A stretch of DNA of 64,000 nt from Natronobeatus ordinarius (GTDB lineage Archaea; Halobacteriota; Halobacteria; Halobacteriales; Natrialbaceae). Position 1 is the first letter of the stretch, and each line of letters opens with the position of its first letter. The translations under genes were made by a program, and so were the position numbers. Under the pieces are notes generated by a model that saw only the letters and a list, made by a program, of their open reading frames with translations, searched no databases and was not told the DNA's origin. Below are positions 56,405-64,000 of this stretch, one piece after another. The stretch is from assembly GCF_024362485.1 (NCBI RefSeq), contig NZ_CP101456.1:3100001-3164000 (forward strand). Reading direction: 5' to 3'.

Positions 56405-57772
56405 TTATCCCGCGGCTTCGACCGCGGACTCGAGGACCGCACGCGCGTCGGCAACCAGGTCGTCGACCGCGTCGCTCTCGGCGTAGAGCCGGACGTAGGG
56501 TTCGGTGCCGCTCGGCCGAACCAAAAGCCACGAGGCGTCGGGGAACTCGAGTCGCACGCCGTAGTCCGTTTCGACGGTCGCGTCGGGGAACGTCTCGGGC
56601 AGGGACGTCTCGAGTCGGGCCATCGCCGCCGCCTTCGCCGCGTCGGGGCAGTCGACGCTCACCTTTCGGTACGGGCGTTCGGAGACCGGCTCGCGCAGCG
56701 GGTCTGTTCCACCGGCGTCGGCCACGAGCGCGGCGACGACCGCGGCGCTGACGACGCCGTCGATCCAGCCACCGAAGGCGGGATGGACGTGCTTCCAGGG
56801 TTCGGCGGCGAAGACGACCGCGGTTCCGGCGCCGCCGCGCTCGCGTTCCCGCGCGATTCCCTCGTGGAGGGCACCGAGTCGGACGCGTTCGACGCGCCCG
56901 CCCGCCTCGCGAACCTGTTCGTCGATGCGTGCGGAGGCGTTGGGGGTGGTGACGACGACCGGAACGTCGGCGTCGGTCGTCCGGGCGTAGTGGGCGGCGA
57001 CGACCGCCAGCACGGTGTCTTCGTGGATCACCTCGCCGTCGCCGTCGAGGACCACCAGCCGGTCGGCGTCGCCGTCGTGGGCCAGCCCGAGGTCGAACGA
57101 TCCGTCGGCGAGGAACGCCGAGAGGTCGGTTAGCGTCTCTGGCGTCGGCTTACTCTCGCGGGCGGGGAAGTGGCCGTCGACGGTCGCGTTCAGGGCGACC
57201 ACGTCGGCCCCGAGGCGCTCGAGCACCTGTGGTGTCGCGAGCGCGCCGACGCCCGCCCCGCAGTCGACGACGACGGACAGTCCCTCGAGCGGCCGCGCCT
57301 CGCCGGCGACCGCCTCGCGGACGTAATCGACGACCGCCTCGCGGTAGGGTTCGAGCACCTCGAGTCGTTCCGACCGGCCCCACTCGTCCCAGGGGGCAAG
57401 TTCCGGTGCCTCGACGAGGGCTTCGACGGCCTCCTCCTGGCTGCGGTCGTACTCGACGCCGTCGACGAAGAGTTTGAGCCCGTTGTCCGCGGGCGGGTTG
57501 TGGCTCGCGGTCACCATCACGCCGCGGCGACCCTGCGAGGCGAACGCGAGCGCGGGCGTCGGCACCACGCCGACGCGCTTGACGTCCGCGCCGGCGCTCT
57601 CGAGGCCGGCAGTCACCGCCGCGGCGAGTGCAGCTCCCGTCTCCCGGCCGTCCCGGCCGACGACGAACGTCGCTCCCGATTCCCCAGCAGCCTGCCCGAC
57701 CGCGAGGGCCAGCGCCGGTGTCACTCGTTCCTCGACGGGGCCACGAATCCCTGCCGTCCCGAACAGCGTCAT
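56405..57772 (-). CDS. phosphohexomutase-family enzyme with atypical sugar-binding loop
   Basis: 455 residues of the alpha-D-phosphohexomutase superfamily. The active-site serine is in VTASHNPPADNGLK, the metal loop in AHDGDADRLVVLDG, and the phosphate-binding loop in VRPSGTEPYVRLYAES. The sugar-specificity loop, GEMSGH in phosphomannomutases and GEQSGH in GlmM, is replaced here by AEPWKHVHPAFGGWIDG. Substrate is therefore open. Its position next to nucleoside genes makes a pentose phosphate plausible; phosphomannomutase is the default alternative. Confidence 0.85.
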   Translation of the reverse strand: MTLFGTAGIRGPVEERVTPALALAVGQAAGESGATFVVGRDGRETGAALAAAVTAGLESAGADVKRVGVVPTPALAFASQGRRGVMVTASHNPPADNGLKLFVDGVEYDRSQEEAVEALVEAPELAPWDEWGRSERLEVLEPYREAVVDYVREAVAGEARPLEGLSVVVDCGAGVGALATPQVLERLGADVVALNATVDGHFPARESKPTPETLTDLSAFLADGSFDLGLAHDGDADRLVVLDGDGEVIHEDTVLAVVAAHYARTTDADVPVVVTTPNASARIDEQVREAGGRVERVRLGALHEGIARERERGGAGTAVVFAAEPWKHVHPAFGGWIDGVVSAAVVAALVADAGGTDPLREPVSERPYRKVSVDCPDAAKAAAMARLETSLPETFPDATVETDYGVRLEFPDASWLLVRPSGTEPYVRLYAESDAVDDLVADARAVLESAVEAAG

Positions 57773-57891
57773 GCTAGGGGTGTTCTCGAGGAACTACTTA
57801 TACTACTGGAGGACGCCAGCCAGGGTACGCGTGCCCGGCACAGGGCCGACGATATCGGCGGTCGGCGAGAAAATGGTGCGCCGGCGCAGGG

Positions 57892-58551
57892 TCACTCCTG
57901 GGGCAGATCGTCGATCAGCACGACGGCCTCACCGTCGATGACCACCGTGTCGGTGGTCTCATCCCGGACGAGCGTCTCGAGTCGGAACTGGCCGTTCCCG
58001 AGGTCCTCGACGACCTCGACCCGGGCGGAGACGCGGTCGTCGATCGCGACGGGGGCGCGGAACTCGAGATCCTGGGAGAGGTAGACGGTTAGCCCCGGGA
58101 GGCGAGCGAGGGCGGCGCTGATGAGCCCGGAGACGAGCGTGCCGTGGACGATCCGCTCGCCGAATCGGCTCTCGGCGGCGAACGCCTCGTCGAGGTGGAG
58201 TCGGTTGGTGTCGCCGCTAATCTCCGCGAACGCGCGGACGTCGGCTTCGGTGATGGCTTTCTCGAAGGTGACCAGGTCGCCGACCGTCATGGCCTCGGGA
58301 TCGTCGACGGTGCGCTCGAACTCCCAGCCGAGATTCGAGTACTCGAGCGAGGGAATCGGCGGCGAAACGGCCTCGGGGTCGGACGCGGCGGGTTCGTGGC
58401 TCGAACCGTTGGCGCTGGCGACCGGCGGTAGCATCGCAGCGGTGGCAGCGCGATTGGCTGCGACTGCACCCTGCAGGAAGCTACTGGTCATCGTCGTCCA
58501 TACGTTCGTCATCGCCGAAAGATTACTCCCCGCAGCGTCCTGCTGTGTCAT
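57892..58551 (-). CDS. phaJ: MaoC-like (R)-enoyl-CoA hydratase, PHA-linked
   Basis: 219 residues. The C-terminal hotdog domain carries the hydratase-2 motif: FAEISGDTNRLHLDEAFAAE with the Asp-x4-His pair, then GTLVSGLISAALARLPG. An N-terminal about 75-residue helical extension (FLQGAVAANRAATAAM) resembles the phasin-like regions of other PHA proteins. Supplies (R)-3-hydroxyacyl-CoA to PHA synthase. Divergent from phaR. ATG 58551 is likely; ATG 58512 is an alternative. Confidence 0.88.
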   Translation of the reverse strand: MTQQDAAGSNLSAMTNVWTTMTSSFLQGAVAANRAATAAMLPPVASANGSSHEPAASDPEAVSPPIPSLEYSNLGWEFERTVDDPEAMTVGDLVTFEKAITEADVRAFAEISGDTNRLHLDEAFAAESRFGERIVHGTLVSGLISAALARLPGLTVYLSQDLEFRAPVAIDDRVSARVEVVEDLGNGQFRLETLVRDETTDTVVIDGEAVVLIDDLPQE

Positions 58552-58954
58552 ATAGTAACACTGTAAGGGGCTGACGGTTATCACTTCTTTGGTTTACATA
58601 AGAACCTCTTACCCCATCGTCACGGAGACGGCCTCCTCCGATAGCCCGTTCGAGCGCTGCTGGCACTCGAGCGCACGTCTGGTTCGAGGCGCTGGTCGGA
58701 GCACGACGTGTCAACAAGCGTCAAATACGCGGGGAATATCGTCGTGGAACGATCCGAATCGAGCGGCCGACGGACGCCCGTTCAGGCGGTCCCGCTCGCG
58801 ACGATCGGCCGCTTGCGAAGCGTCGCCTCGAGCCGGTGCTGACTGCTCGAGTCGATCGCGTTGGGCAGGCTTCGATTCGTTCGATCGAGAGGGGGGGACG
58901 ACCCATAGATGGTTGCTGAAAGGAGGGAAACACCACTCAAAACCATTCAATGTC

Positions 58955-58964
58955 ACCATATGGT
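58955..58964. promoter_or_regulatory. palindrome in the phaR promoter, candidate operator
   Basis: ACCATATGGT, with a flanking looser repeat (CACC...GGTG over about 58954-58972), ends 14 nt before the TATA box at 58979. In Haloferax mediterranei the AbrB-type PhaR binds its own promoter, so this is a natural candidate site. Binding here is inference. Confidence 0.45.
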
Positions 58965-58978
58965 ATTCGGTGGAAAGG

Positions 58979-58986
58979 TTTAATAG
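58979..58986 (+). promoter_or_regulatory. TATA box of the phaRPEC genes
   Basis: TTTAATAG preceded by the purine-rich BRE-like GGAAAGG, centred about 28 nt before ATG 59010, so the phaR mRNA is probably leaderless. Confidence 0.65.
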
Positions 58987-59009
58987 TGATCCGACCGTTG
59001 TTTCAGTTG

Positions 59010-59330
59010 ATGACGGATACTTCCGGCCAGCCGCCCTGGTTGCCGATGCTGTTCACGAAGCAGATGCAGGAAGCGGGCGAGCAGGTCGCTGAGTCCCAGC
59101 AGGAGCTGATGACACAGTTGATGCAAGCCGGCACGAACCCCTTCGAAGCGTTCGAAGGGGCCTCGAGCTTCGGTCCGATGAACATGGGAACCGCGACGTT
59201 CAAAGCCCGCGTGCAGAGCGGCGGCCGGATCAGCATTCCCGAACCCGAACGGGATGCACTCGACATCGAAGAGGGCGACATCGTGCAGACGATCGTCGTC
59301 CCCGTCAAACGAACCCGCGAGGATCAGTAA
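59010..59330 (+). CDS. phaR: PHA regulator PhaR, AbrB-type
   Basis: 106 residues. An N-terminal helical, Gln-rich region (MLFTKQMQEAGEQVAESQQE) resembles phasins and may bind PHA granules. The C-terminal AbrB/SpoVT domain is FKARVQSGGRISIPEPERDA plus IEEGDIVQTIV. In haloarchaea PhaR represses phaRP and is titrated by granules. phaP starts 2 nt downstream. Confidence 0.9.
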   Translation: MTDTSGQPPWLPMLFTKQMQEAGEQVAESQQELMTQLMQAGTNPFEAFEGASSFGPMNMGTATFKARVQSGGRISIPEPERDALDIEEGDIVQTIVVPVKRTREDQ

Positions 59331-59332
59331 TC

Positions 59333-59818
59333 ATGACCCAGAACCCATTCACCGCCGTTTTCGAAGCCCAGCGCACCGCCGTCGAACAGAGCCAGTCGAT
59401 GACCCACGAGCTGCTCGAGGCCCAGCGGTCCTCGTTCGGCGCCGCCGCCGACGTCGTTTCGGCCTCCGAGTCGATGATCGAGCAGAACGCCGAACTGACC
59501 AAGGGCGCGATCCACGCCTACTTCGACGCCGTCGAAGCGAACATGCCCGAGGAGACGGCCGACTTCGACGAGCTCCGCGAGATTGTCGACGAACAGTTCG
59601 ACGCCGCCACCGACGCACAGGTCCAGTCGCTCGAGGCAGTCGTCGACGCCGTCGAGGAGTCCGGCACGGCCTACGACGAGTTCGCCGAGAGCTACGCCGA
59701 GGTCGTCGACTCCTCGTTCGACTCGCTGCTCGAGGCCCACGAACAGGTCGAGGCCAACGTCGCAGAGCTCTCCGAGAACGTCGAGGACGCCGCGAGCGAG
59801 TTCGACGTTTCGGCGTAG
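59333..59818 (+). CDS. phaP: phasin PhaP
   Basis: 161 residues, entirely amphipathic helix with no cysteine (FEAQRTAVEQSQSMTHELLE, later VEANVAELSENVEDAASEFD). Coats PHA granules. Second gene of the phaRPEC order; phaE follows after 40 nt. Confidence 0.92.
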   Translation: MTQNPFTAVFEAQRTAVEQSQSMTHELLEAQRSSFGAAADVVSASESMIEQNAELTKGAIHAYFDAVEANMPEETADFDELREIVDEQFDAATDAQVQSLEAVVDAVEESGTAYDEFAESYAEVVDSSFDSLLEAHEQVEANVAELSENVEDAASEFDVSA

Positions 59819-59858
59819 TAACAATACTTTTTCACGCTAGCAGCCCCATTTTCGTCCA

Positions 59859-60401
59859 ATGACAGACTCAAGCGCAGACGTGCAAAACTGGAACGCGATG
59901 GTCGAACGGTGGAACGAGCAGTTCCTCGAGGCGATCGAGGGGAACATGGAAGCCCAGGCGCAGTTCGTCGAGAGCTGGGCCGACGCCGTCGGCGAGGCGA
60001 CCGACGACGGCGAGATGGCCGAGGGCGTCGAAGGCTACGCCCGTGCGTACGACGCGTGGATGACCGCCTCGACGCAGATGGCCGAGCGGATGAACGACGT
60101 ACTCGAGGGCGAGGACGTCGAACTCGAGGAGTTTCGCGACATCTGGCTCAACACGGCCAACGAGGCGTTCAAAGAAGTGATGTCGACGACGGCCTTCGCC
60201 AAGATGACCGGCGAGACCGTCGGCGACGTCTTAGAGGCACAGCAACAGGCCGACGAGGCTGCCGAAACGACGCTCCGAAGCCTCGGCTTCGCTACCGAGA
60301 GCGACGTCTTAGAGGTCGGCGATCGGCTGGTCGAACTCGAGCGGCGACAGCACGCAGTCGAGGAGAAACTCGACCGCGTCCTCGAGGCACTCGAAGAATG
60401 A
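59859..60401 (+). CDS. phaE: PHA synthase subunit PhaE
   Basis: 180 residues, the haloarchaeal PhaE length. Starts with [20 protein letters not shown] and has [20 protein letters not shown], conserved in class III PhaE. A C-terminal coiled-coil-like region follows ([20 protein letters not shown]). Partner required for PhaC activity. The stop overlaps the phaC ATG (ATGA). Confidence 0.95.
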   Translation: MTDSSADVQNWNAMVERWNEQFLEAIEGNMEAQAQFVESWADAVGEATDDGEMAEGVEGYARAYDAWMTASTQMAERMNDVLEGEDVELEEFRDIWLNTANEAFKEVMSTTAFAKMTGETVGDVLEAQQQADEAAETTLRSLGFATESDVLEVGDRLVELERRQHAVEEKLDRVLEALEE

Positions 60402-61765
60402 AGAACCCGTACGCACTCGCGCTGGACATGCAGCGCCAGGCCTGGGAGGGAGCGATCGAACTGACCGAGAACGCCTCCGTCGCCCCGGATCGATCGGAGA
60501 CGCTGAACGAAGTCGAGGTGGGACAGACCCCCCACGAGATCGTCTACGAGGAGAACAAACTCCACCTCAAACATTACGAGCCACTGACCGACGAGCAACA
60601 CGACGTCCCCATCCTGATCGTCTACGCGCTGATCAACCGGCCGTACATCCTCGACCTCCAGCCCGATCGGTCGGTCGTCCAGACGTTACTCGAGGAGGGC
60701 TTCGACGTCTACCTGGTCGACTGGGGTGAACCCTCGCCCATGGACCGGACGCTGACGCTCGACGACTACGTCACCCGGTACATCGACAACTGCGTCGACG
60801 TCGTCCGCGACCGCTCCGGGCAGGACGCCATCAATATCCTCGGCTACTGCATGGGTGGCACCATGTCGACGATGTACGCCGCCCTCTACCCCGAGAAGGT
60901 TCGCAACCTCGGTCTGATGGCCGCCGGCCTCTGTTTCGCCGGCGACGGCGGCGTCCTCGAGCTCTGGGGTGCCGACGAGTACTACGATCCCGAGAGAGTC
61001 ACCGACACCTTCGGCAACGTCCCGGCGGAGTTCCTGGACGTTGGCTTCGCGCTGATGGACCCCGTCCAGAACAACGTGACGAAGTACGTCCGCTTCTACG
61101 AGAACATGGAGGACGAGGACTTCGTCGAGAACTTCGCCCGGATGGAGAAGTGGCTCGGCGACGGTATCGACGTCGCCGGCGCGACGTACGACCAGTTCAT
61201 CAGCGACGTCTACCAGGAGAACAAGCTGATACAGAACGAACTGTACCTCGACAGCAAACACGTCGACATCGAGAACCTCGAGATGCCCGTCCTCCAGATC
61301 GTCGCCGAGTACGACCACCTCATCCCGCCGAACGCCTCGAAGCCATTCAACGAGGAGATCCCGAGCGAGGACACCGAGATCATGGAGTTCGCGACCGGCC
61401 ACATCGGGATGTCCGTCTCCTCGCGGAGCCACGCCGAGCTCTGGCCCGACGTCTGTGCATGGTTCGAGGAGCGTTCGCAGGTGGACGAGGAGCCCGTCAC
61501 CGCGGAGCCCGAGACGCCCGAGCCGAAGGAAGCCGACGCGACTCTCGCCGAGGCAACGGAGGCCAACGGTGCGGGCGAGACGGTGGATGCAGACGACCTA
61601 ACGGAACTCAACGGCGTCGGCGAGGCCTACGCCGACGACCTCCGCGAGGCCGGCATCGAGACGTTCGACGACCTCACGAGCGCCGACGCCGCGACCCTCT
61701 CTGCCGACACCGGTATCTCCCCGAGTCGGATCGAAGACTGGATCGAGCAAGCGACCGAGCGATAG
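60398..61765 (+). CDS. phaC: class III PHA synthase PhaC with C-terminal helix-hairpin-helix tail
   Basis: 455 residues. The alpha/beta-hydrolase core (1-365) has the lipase-like box G149-Y-C151-M-G153 with nucleophile Cys151, Asp306 in AEYDHL and His335 in TGHIG as the catalytic triad, plus [10 protein letters not shown]. An acidic linker (about 370-395) leads to a helix-hairpin-helix-like domain ([37 protein letters not shown]). Polymerises (R)-3-hydroxyacyl-CoA with PhaE. The tail is not part of the catalytic fold. Confidence 0.96.
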   Translation: MKNPYALALDMQRQAWEGAIELTENASVAPDRSETLNEVEVGQTPHEIVYEENKLHLKHYEPLTDEQHDVPILIVYALINRPYILDLQPDRSVVQTLLEEGFDVYLVDWGEPSPMDRTLTLDDYVTRYIDNCVDVVRDRSGQDAINILGYCMGGTMSTMYAALYPEKVRNLGLMAAGLCFAGDGGVLELWGADEYYDPERVTDTFGNVPAEFLDVGFALMDPVQNNVTKYVRFYENMEDEDFVENFARMEKWLGDGIDVAGATYDQFISDVYQENKLIQNELYLDSKHVDIENLEMPVLQIVAEYDHLIPPNASKPFNEEIPSEDTEIMEFATGHIGMSVSSRSHAELWPDVCAWFEERSQVDEEPVTAEPETPEPKEADATLAEATEANGAGETVDADDLTELNGVGEAYADDLREAGIETFDDLTSADAATLSADTGISPSRIEDWIEQATER

Positions 61766-61781
61766 CGCTCCCGATTTTCTG

Positions 61782-62200
61782 TCACGCGACACGTGCCCGG
61801 AGCGACCACCAGCCCGGCCCATAGCAGAGGTAGGCGGCACCTGGCACGAAGCGGATCGCCAGCGGGAGGTCGACGAGTATCACGGAGAACGGGTCGGGCG
61901 GACTGACGACGGCAGCGGCGACGGCCGCCATCGCGAACCCGATTCCGAACGCGCCGAACCACCGCTCGAGGCGTCCCAGCGTCTCCCGTGAGGAGAGTCG
62001 ACGGGCCCGGTAGAAGAGGTACGCTGGAACCGCGAGGAACGGGGGGATCCAGGTGAAAGCCCCCAGAAGAGGCCGCTCGCGCCGCGCACGGTGGCGTCCA
62101 TCCCGATGGCGTACGCGAAACAGACCCCCGCGAGGAGGAACCCGACCATCCAGAGGGTGATGGCGAACGCCGGATCGAGGGCTCCGACTGCCGAACGCAT
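61782..62200 (-). pseudogene. frameshifted small membrane protein gene
   Basis: The N-terminal part (ATG 62200, MRSAVGALDPAFAITLWMVG ... ASGLFWG) and the C-terminal part (AFTWIPPFLAVPAYLFYRAR ... YGPGWWSLRARVA) are in adjacent frames. They join cleanly if one G is added to the five-base G/C run at 62060-62064. The rebuilt protein has about 139 residues and about four membrane helices. AAATTATG (minus strand, near 62228) is 28 nt before ATG 62200. Could be a true inactivating indel, a homopolymer sequencing error, or slippage. No family recognised. Confidence 0.75.
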
Positions 62201-62325
62201 TGCCGGTAGTATCCGTCAATCAGGCATAATTTCCCGACCAGATACGGTTGAGAATTGGACCAGAATCTAGTATGGACCTTAGTCACACAGCTTGTTATAT
62301 ATCGTCGGAGGTCCAACGTATTCCC

Positions 62326-63069
62326 ATGTCGATGGATGGACGAACCTGCGTCATCACCGGTTCCGCGAAGGGAATCGGTCGCGGTATCGCCGAGCACCTC
62401 GGGCGAGAGGGTGCGAACGTGGTCATCAACTACCGCTCTTCGGAGGAGGCGGCGCGAGCGGCCGTCGTGGCGGTCGAGGACGCCGGCGGGGAAGCCGTCG
62501 CCGCCCGGGCGGACGTGGCCGACCGGGAGGCCGTCGAGCACTTACGCGAGGTCTGTCACGACGCGTTCGGCCCGGCAGATGTCCTCGTGAACAACGCCGG
62601 CATCACCGCAGACACCCAGTTCGTCGAGATGACCCGCGACGAGTGGGATCGCGTCATCGACGTCAACCTGGGTGGGATGTTCAACTGCACCCAGGAGTTC
62701 TACGACGACATCTGGGAGGCCGAGGAGGGCCGGCTCATCAACATCTCGAGCGTCGTCGGCAAGCAGGGCAACTTCGGCCAAGCCAACTACGCCACGGCCA
62801 AAAGCGGGATGTTCGGTTTTACCCGCACCATCGCGCTCGAGTTCGCCCAGGGTGGCTCGACGGCCAACTGCGTCGCCCCCGGCTACACGAAGACGGAGAT
62901 GATCGAGACCGTCCCCGAGAAGGTCCTCGATCGCATCGTCGCGGGCATCCCCCTCGAGCGGCTGGCGGAGGTCGAAGACATCGCGAGCGTCGTTCGATTC
63001 CTCGCTAGCGAGGAGTCCTCCTACGTCACCGGCGAGATAATCGACGTCAACGGCGGTATGGATCTCTGA
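62326..63069 (+). CDS. phaB: acetoacetyl-CoA reductase, SDR family
   Basis: 247 residues. Cofactor motif TGSAKGIGRGI (about 11-21), with NYRSSEE after strand 2 suggesting NADPH use, then DVLVNNAGIT, catalytic Ser in NISSVVG and YATAK (Tyr and Lys). Ends with EIIDVNGGMDL, as in PhaB/FabG. Makes (R)-3-hydroxybutyryl-CoA for PhaC. TTATATAT at about 62294 is 28 nt before ATG 62326 (leaderless). Confidence 0.93.
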   Translation: MSMDGRTCVITGSAKGIGRGIAEHLGREGANVVINYRSSEEAARAAVVAVEDAGGEAVAARADVADREAVEHLREVCHDAFGPADVLVNNAGITADTQFVEMTRDEWDRVIDVNLGGMFNCTQEFYDDIWEAEEGRLINISSVVGKQGNFGQANYATAKSGMFGFTRTIALEFAQGGSTANCVAPGYTKTEMIETVPEKVLDRIVAGIPLERLAEVEDIASVVRFLASEESSYVTGEIIDVNGGMDL

Positions 63070-63272
63070 TACGGATTACTGTGTGATTTGCCGGCGCAAC
63101 CGCGACCGTGTGGCGGTTGCGCCAGAACTGACTTCAGCGGTCTGTATGACGGAATTCTCGGCCGGCGGTTGCGTGGATGCGGATTCGTCCGGGTCGCTCG
63201 AGGCCCGAGTATCTGCTCGCTGTCAGCTGTACGGGCGGAACTGAACCTTTTTCACGTCGCTCTGCAACCGTG

Positions 63273-64000
63273 ATGAGTATGCGGGAAACGCTTGCCGAGT
63301 GGCGGCCGGCGGTGGATGCGGCGATCTCCGACCTGCTCCCTCGGAACGTGGACGACGAGTATCTCGAGTCGTTCTTCGGTGCGCCGACCTACCGGTACGA
63401 TTCGGAGGGAATCCAGCACGCGCTGTCCGATCCGATCTGGGACTTACTCGATCGTGGGGGGAAACGCTGGCGAGCCGTCCTCTTTCTCGTCTTCGTCGAG
63501 GCGTTCGGGGAGGATCCCGAGGCGTACCTCCCGTACGCCTGCATTCCGGAGATCCTCCACAACGGGACGATCATCGTCGACGACGTCGAGGACGAGGCGT
63601 CGATACGGCGAGGCGAGCCGGCATTACATCACCGCTACGGACAGGACGTCGCGCTCAACGCCGGGAACGCGATGTACTTTCTCCCGCTGAAGGTCCTGAC
63701 CAACGACCCCGGGAACCTGCCGCCGGAGCGGCGGCTGGCGGCCTACGAGATGCTGACGTACGAACTCAACCGGACTCACCTCGGCCAGGGGATGGACATC
63801 TGCTGGCACAACGAGGACGAGGTTCGGGTCGACCACGAGGAGTACCTCGAGATGTGTGCCTGCAAGACGGGCTGTCTCGCCCGGATCGTCGCCCGGCTCG
63901 CGGCGATCATCACCGGCCAACCGACCGAGGTCGAAGACGCCGTCGCCAACTACGCCGAGCGCACCGCCATCGCGTTCCAGATCGGCGACGACATCTTAGA
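63273..64000 (+). CDS. polyprenyl (geranylgeranyl-type) diphosphate synthase, 3' truncated by window
   Basis: 242 codons are present and the frame is open at the right edge. The first Asp-rich motif is IIVDDVEDEASIRRG, preceded by RGGKRWRAVLFL; the second begins AFQIGDDIL at the very end. HLGQGMDICWH and CKTGCLARIVARLAA are typical. Makes the isoprenoid chains of archaeal lipids or quinones. ATG 63273 follows a T-rich TATA-like CCTTTTT near 63247; ATG 63279 is an alternative. Confidence 0.93.
   Translation, partial: MSMRETLAEWRPAVDAAISDLLPRNVDDEYLESFFGAPTYRYDSEGIQHALSDPIWDLLDRGGKRWRAVLFLVFVEAFGEDPEAYLPYACIPEILHNGTIIVDDVEDEASIRRGEPALHHRYGQDVALNAGNAMYFLPLKVLTNDPGNLPPERRLAAYEMLTYELNRTHLGQGMDICWHNEDEVRVDHEEYLEMCACKTGCLARIVARLAAIITGQPTEVEDAVANYAERTAIAFQIGDDIL

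Overview
This window is chromosomal DNA from a haloarchaeon. The evidence is the high G+C content, the very acidic proteins, Tat/lipobox exports, haloarchaeal TATA boxes about 27 nt before start codons (leaderless transcripts), archaeal-type ribosomal proteins (S4e, L32e, L19e, S8e) and a haloarchaeal polyhydroxyalkanoate (PHA) locus. A PHA-producing member of the Natrialbales/Haloferacales is likely, but that is inference.

Layout. 1-11.4 kb: a fused D-lactate dehydrogenase behind a 36-bp minisatellite, a stand-alone TIR protein, a zinc-finger J protein, a NosL-NosD fusion beside a Tat-exported DyP-like protein, and cobyric acid synthase. 11.5-13.6 kb: tRNA-Gly with a duplicated 3' end, an MmgE/PrpD protein and a palindromic dispersed repeat. 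13.6-28.3 kb: the full archaeal S10-spc-like operon, from a SPOUT methyltransferase through L3 to L15 and SecY (26 genes, nearly all touching or overlapping). 28.3-33.7 kb: MFS transporter, FAD oxidoreductase, Bat-type regulator, ThiR-like regulator and Nudix hydrolase. 33.9-41.2 kb: the phosphate regulon (pstS-pstC-pstA, pstB, phoU; divergent AbrB-PhoU with a HAD phosphatase). 41.3-46.5 kb: S8e, double-hotdog thioesterase, malic enzyme-PTA fusion, CoaD, TFB-like protein. 46.6-47.0 kb: tRNA-Leu followed by further copies of its own 3' end. 47.1-57.8 kb: Yip1 protein, DacZ with MscS, and a nucleoside uptake/salvage cluster (uridine phosphorylase, cytidine deaminase, BMP-type ABC transporter, an atypical phosphohexomutase). 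57.9-63.1 kb: PHA locus (phaJ, phaR-P-E-C, a frameshifted membrane gene, phaB). It ends inside a polyprenyl synthase gene.

Most interesting signals. (1) Behind both tRNA genes are compact modules of about 120-160 bp with one shared plan: a hairpin starting at the discriminator base, an inverted copy of that tRNA's own T-arm, GTCRCAGC, GACCGT, then a direct copy of the tRNA 3' end. The inverted T-arm matches the parent tRNA in each case (TTCGAA for Leu, TTTGAA/TTCAAA for Gly), so this looks like a family of tRNA-nested elements. (2) pstB is preceded by a leaderless 33-codon ORF whose stop overlaps the pstB start (ATGA). Its promoter shares an extended motif with the pstS promoter. (3) Two copies of a long imperfect palindrome lie 8 kb apart.

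Functionally, the window combines translation and secretion, phosphate acquisition, nucleoside salvage, carbon storage as PHA, and c-di-AMP signalling next to a small mechanosensitive channel. No complete mobile element, CRISPR array or rRNA gene is seen.
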